Assembly (NCBI GenBank): GCA_947561395.2
Contig: OX387187.1
Location: 30,795,829 to 30,859,828 of the forward strand
Length of the DNA stretch: 64,000 bases
Source: Buxus sempervirens
Taxonomy: Eukaryota > Streptophyta > Magnoliopsida > Buxales > Buxaceae
Reading direction: 5' to 3'
Shown: positions 59,943 through 64,000 of the stretch, one piece after another
Numbering within the stretch: position 1 is the first letter of the stretch
Layout: every line of letters begins with the position of its first letter
Made by a program: the position numbers and the translations under genes
Notes under the pieces: model-generated
What the model was told of the DNA's origin: nothing
What the model saw: only the letters and a program-made list of their open reading frames with translations
Databases searched by the model: none

Positions 59943-62818
59943 TGTAGACACCCCAAAATTGAACGATTTTTTATAAATCTTGAAGGAGAGAAATATTTTA
60001 TTGGAATTTTCAATTCTTAGCATTGGATTTGAGATCCTTAACCCATTTGAATCCAAAGCCGCAAAGGAAAATGCCCGAATTCAATCTTTTATGCAAAGTC
60101 AAACTTTTTCGGGTTGAATTTTGTTGACTTTTGACCCCAGAAAATGAAATATTTTTTAAAGCAAGATTTCAAGATAATTTTTCCCCGTAATCAGGTTTTT
60201 AGCAATGTTATTGCATAAATGAATTTTTTGAGATTTTAAATCTTGATAAATACCTTTGTATCAACATGTTAAATCTTTTTACCGGACCTGAAAAACCGGA
60301 ATTTAGCCTGGAACTGGAAAGTTGACTTTTTATTCACTTGGAATTTGGGTCTGGAAATATTTTTAATGGATTCAAATTGGGGGGGAGGGGGGGTGTTTGC
60401 TTATTTACATGTAATATCTTAAGTAAATGAAGATTAAAAAATACGATGACATTTACTTAAACGATATTACATGTAAATAAGCCTGGCCTGTGCAGTTAAG
60501 GCTCAAAACCAACCAAAAATGTGCTGACCGCAGTATATGTGCGGTTTTGGTTAATTTGGTCTGAACCGCCCTGTGTGTGCGGTTTCGACCACATACACAG
60601 CACGGTTGAGGTTCATGCTTCTTGCGTGAGCTGCCACGTGTCTTCTAGAAGCTTTGGCCATTGGGCCACGTCGACAGCAATCATGGGGAGCATAACTAAA
60701 TTGGAACCGCCATGTATGTGCAGTTAAGATGAATTTGCATGAAAACCACATTTAGAGTGACGATTCTGTGGAAACCGCACTGTGTATGCGGTTTTGCTTG
60801 TTTCAGGGATTTGCGAAAATGCTCGATCTATGAGCCTTGTTTACGCATATTACCTCTCTCTCATGGACTTGAACTCCCTATTTCACCCTCCGAAATTGCT
60901 AGATTTACAACAATTCAAGGCTTTAACTTGAATTGGAACAATCTAGAGAGATTTTTGGGCATACCCTTGGGACTTTATTGCCCTTGGCTGTGCCTATAAA
61001 TAAAGGGGTCCTCCTCTTGCAAATGGCTGATAATTTGAAGTTTGGAAGCTCTGCAAGAAGAGGGGAAACTCTGTTGGATTGCTGCCTTAAGTGTTCAAGC
61101 TACCAAAGGTAAAGCTCCATTTCATTTCTCACTTCTCCTTTACATTTCAACTCCCAACTTCTACCTTTCTGTAGCGTAAGGCCATTTGGTGATTGTTTGC
61201 AAGCCCCAAACCTCTTTCAAAGTACCTGGCAATCCTTTCTAGCCGTAAAACGTGAAGAGAGAGCCTTGAGAAAAGGAAGATGGAATGGATCCTTTAGGCT
61301 AGAACCTACCTTGAATCATTTGCATGTTATTTCTATATGCTGATTATTTGTGCTATTTGAATCTAGAGAAATTAACATGATCCATGCTCTCAATAGCAAT
61401 GGATTTTAATTTTCTCCTAGATATGTGTTTTTTACCAATATCATACACTTTTTCACTGTTTTCATCAAGAATAGGTTAGATCTTGGATTCACCATGTTCA
61501 ATGTGGTAAATCTGAGATCCTTGGCCTTAGAATGAATTCTTAGGACTTCATGAGAATATTTTTGATGATTTGAAGCCATTTTGGTCGACTCTACTTGCAC
61601 ACATGCACTGATTTTTGCCTTTTATTCAAAAATCTTCAAAACAGGGCAGCATCTGTGGCCTGTCTTGGAATGTTTATAACTTCATCCTCCGGATGAATTT
61701 TTGAGTGATTCCAAAAACATATGATAGATGGGAGAGCCTACTTTGTATCTAGAAATTTTCGTTCATTTTTATGGAGCCAATTTTTGACACCATCTGTTCA
61801 AAGTCTGTAGGTTAGTTCAGCCCAAATTGCTGAACTTGCCGCTTTGATGGTGCACCATTTGCTCAATTTTAATCCGTTTTGAGTGTTTTCAGTCTCTGTG
61901 TTTTCCTTGAGGAATCTATTTTCTATTCCAACTGGTCTCAATAGATTTTAATTTGATTTGTGGTTTGTGTGCTTGATTGACTCAGAGTGACTCTGTAACA
62001 AAGTTCTGTGTTAATCTGTGATCCTTTAGGCATGTTCAAGAGAACACACAAGTCACAAATAGATGGAATTTAGTGTAAGACCCATTCCGTTTGAAAGATG
62101 GTACCACATACTTCATCCATGCAAGTTTTTACGAATTTATATGGAATCAAACTCCACAAATAGAGTTTCAAAAATGCTTACTCGCCGCTTTTCTCTGAGT
62201 TACAACAGCAGATTTTCATAGAATATTTCTCCCTTGTTTTAAATAGGAATGAGATGATTTTCTTACTCAATATTCTATTTCATACCAGTTATCAAATGGC
62301 CTTGGTTTCATTTGATTTGAATTTAAATCAAGCGATTTATAGTTGATTGAAATTTTCAAGTTCTTATAACCTGATTTTTCCAATTTTACGTTAGTTTGGT
62401 TTTTCTTCATTTTTATCTTGATTTTCGTTCACTCATGAAGTTATAAAAGTGGTATATCCATGAGGAGAGTCCAAATTCATTGGACTACTCATGTAGAATA
62501 ATCACATACATTTACTTATTTTTAAGCACCCTTTGTCTATTTTTGATTAGCAAGCAACCCTTAGCATAAGCAAGCATGTGGCAACCGTCTTAGGCGGATG
62601 AATGGGGGTGCCTAACACCTTCCCCCGCTTATAAATAAATCCCCTTACCTGATTTCTGGATTTTTCCTTGTATTAGAGCTATTTTGGCTCTATTTGGTTT
62701 TTATGAACCCTTTGGTGTCCATTCACACCTTAACTTGGATGATGGTGACTCTTTATTTTCATCGATCCCCGCGTGACGATATCAGAAGTCATCTTAGGTG
62801 ACATTTCCATGTCTCACA
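59943..62818 (+). mobile_element. Solo LTR E (same subfamily as LTR D)
   Basis: Starts TGTAGACACCCCAAAATTGA and ends CCATGTCTCACA, with a perfect 5-bp target duplication ATAAC (59938-59942 and 62819-62823). TATAAAT at 60995-61001. U3 near-palindromes with ACCGC/GCGGT-type arms at about 60526-60610 and 60703-60800. It aligns with LTR D outside the two nested insertions and serves as the empty-site reference for both. An extra segment near the 5' end contains a small foldback (60399-60482). No internal region. Confidence 0.92.
60399..60482. repeat. 84-bp palindromic foldback inside LTR E
   Basis: The arms GCTTATTTACATGTAATATC (60399-60418) and its exact reverse complement (60463-60482) enclose 44 bases, and the inner bases also pair (AAGTAAATG with CATTTACTT). 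It follows a G-rich run. It resembles a tiny foldback or MITE insertion; no target duplication could be fixed. Confidence 0.75.
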
Positions 62819-62823
62819 ATAAC

Positions 62824-64000
62824 AATAAAAGTGGATAAAAGAAGCCAAACAAGGAGAACATGAAGTTTCAAGAAGCAAAATCCAGAGTTATCTATGTTTG
62901 GCTTATCCTAATTTTAGTAGCATGGGAACTAAATTAATAATTACAAAATAAACCCTCCTAGGATTCAAACATTTGCATTTCATTCAATCCTAGCTATAAA
63001 TATGCCAAATTAGAAAGAATGTAGTATGTCTTAAAAAAATAAAGCTTACTTGTAAGGGTATAAAACATCTTGTAGTCACATGGTAACAAGTTAATTTCCT
63101 ACAAATTTCTCTCCCAACTTCATTGTGCTAGCCTCTTCCTTCAAATTCAACGTCTTCCCTACTCAGATTCATCTCTTTAACAATACAATTGTGAGATGAG
63201 TCCAAACTTTCTAACTTGCATCCAAGAGTCCAGGAGTTCTCGGTCGTTGGGATAATTAGATCCTATCTGCCATTCCCAAAATGCCAGTCTATGTGGTATA
63301 GCTGAAAAGAAACAAAAGAATAATGTTAGACCTGTTGCATATTTTTCGAAGTTTCGCCTTAATGGGATGATTTGAGTAATGAAACACAAGAAATGGTGAA
63401 AATAAGAGGAGATGATATGCTAATGATATAGAGTATCATGCAAAAAGTGGAACAAATTGAGTCTGCAGAGAATGTTGAAATGGAAATAGAATATATTAGG
63501 ACAACTCAAGCAGTTTAGTTTCTTAGCCCTAGGAATCAAAATAATTAGCCTAAAAAAATTCTAATAGAGAAATACATCCAAGCATAAGGTGTAAGAGACC
63601 AGGAAGTACAATCCATTTAGTCACACCAGTAATTCTTTCAAATAAATAAAAAATGATAGTACTCAAAGGCAATTGGATACTCTGTATATATAGACATAGC
63701 ATACTATAATCAAACATAAAGGCAACAAATGCCAATTTTCAGCTTTTTCATCCGACGACCTTATGTTTCTATCACGATTTCCATTCAACTTTGACTAAGA
63801 GTTTGATAATTTAGGACCTATTGAAGGTAAAAGCAAGTTTTTTGTTCCTTGCTAGCAAAAAGCATGAATGTTTCATTCAATATGCTTGGAATTTTGTTGA
63901 ACTAAAAAACCTGAAATATCTAGAGACCATATGATGGTGATCTGGCTTCAATGTCAAGCCTGTGGACTCGTAAAATGCATATGATTTGAAGATAGATATG
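62824..64000. other. Intergenic AT-rich DNA
   Basis: No recognisable gene or transposon end to the window edge. Short minus-strand frames at 63177-63389 and 63550-63735 are unassigned. Confidence 0.4.

Overview
The window is nuclear DNA of a flowering plant, probably a woody eudicot. It is AT-rich, its genes have spliced introns, and it carries plant-type transposons, a plant ankyrin-PGG membrane protein gene, and plant RPS3, MSL and CDPK gene fragments. I cannot name the species. Only two loci look like working protein genes: an intact hAT transposase (50999-53068, minus) and a three-exon ankyrin-repeat/PGG gene (54866-57219, plus).

Layout. 1-2097 shows no recognisable gene. 2098-4424 is a solo LTR with a perfect 5-bp target duplication. 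6483-8074 is a dispersed repeat whose second copy is 57565-59198. 11677-17059 is a gene-fragment mosaic: a broken RPS3 gene, a reversed second copy of its 5' part, and a broken mechanosensitive-channel (MSL) gene between them. 18622-20131 and 36922-38403 are two copies of one 1.5-kb segment carrying a fossil gypsy gag. The second copy looks like DNA patched into a chromosome break. 21802-29013 is an LTR followed by a primer-binding site; two further solo LTRs are nested in it, and a 4.4-kb CACTA transposon carrying a kinase gene fragment (29786-34206) sits in its remaining internal region. 39300-44500 is a degenerate duplicated array with repeated foldbacks, a SINE and a small hAT element. More solo LTRs lie at 46045-48272 and 59943-62818, a second SINE at 48815-49033, and the intact hAT element at 50413-53926.

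The LTRs form one group: ends TGTAGACACC or TGTTAGCACC and ..CA, 2.2-2.9 kb long, a TATAAAT box in a similar place, and in U3 an array of short near-palindromes. The palindrome arms differ between subfamilies, while the central CTGAGT/CTGTGT-like spacer recurs. This is the most unusual pattern in the window.

How it works together. This is a transposon-dense stretch with one host gene (ankyrin-PGG, probably membrane or defence signalling) beside a recently inserted, apparently complete hAT element. Most of the rest records nested insertion, LTR recombination, gene-fragment capture and break repair.
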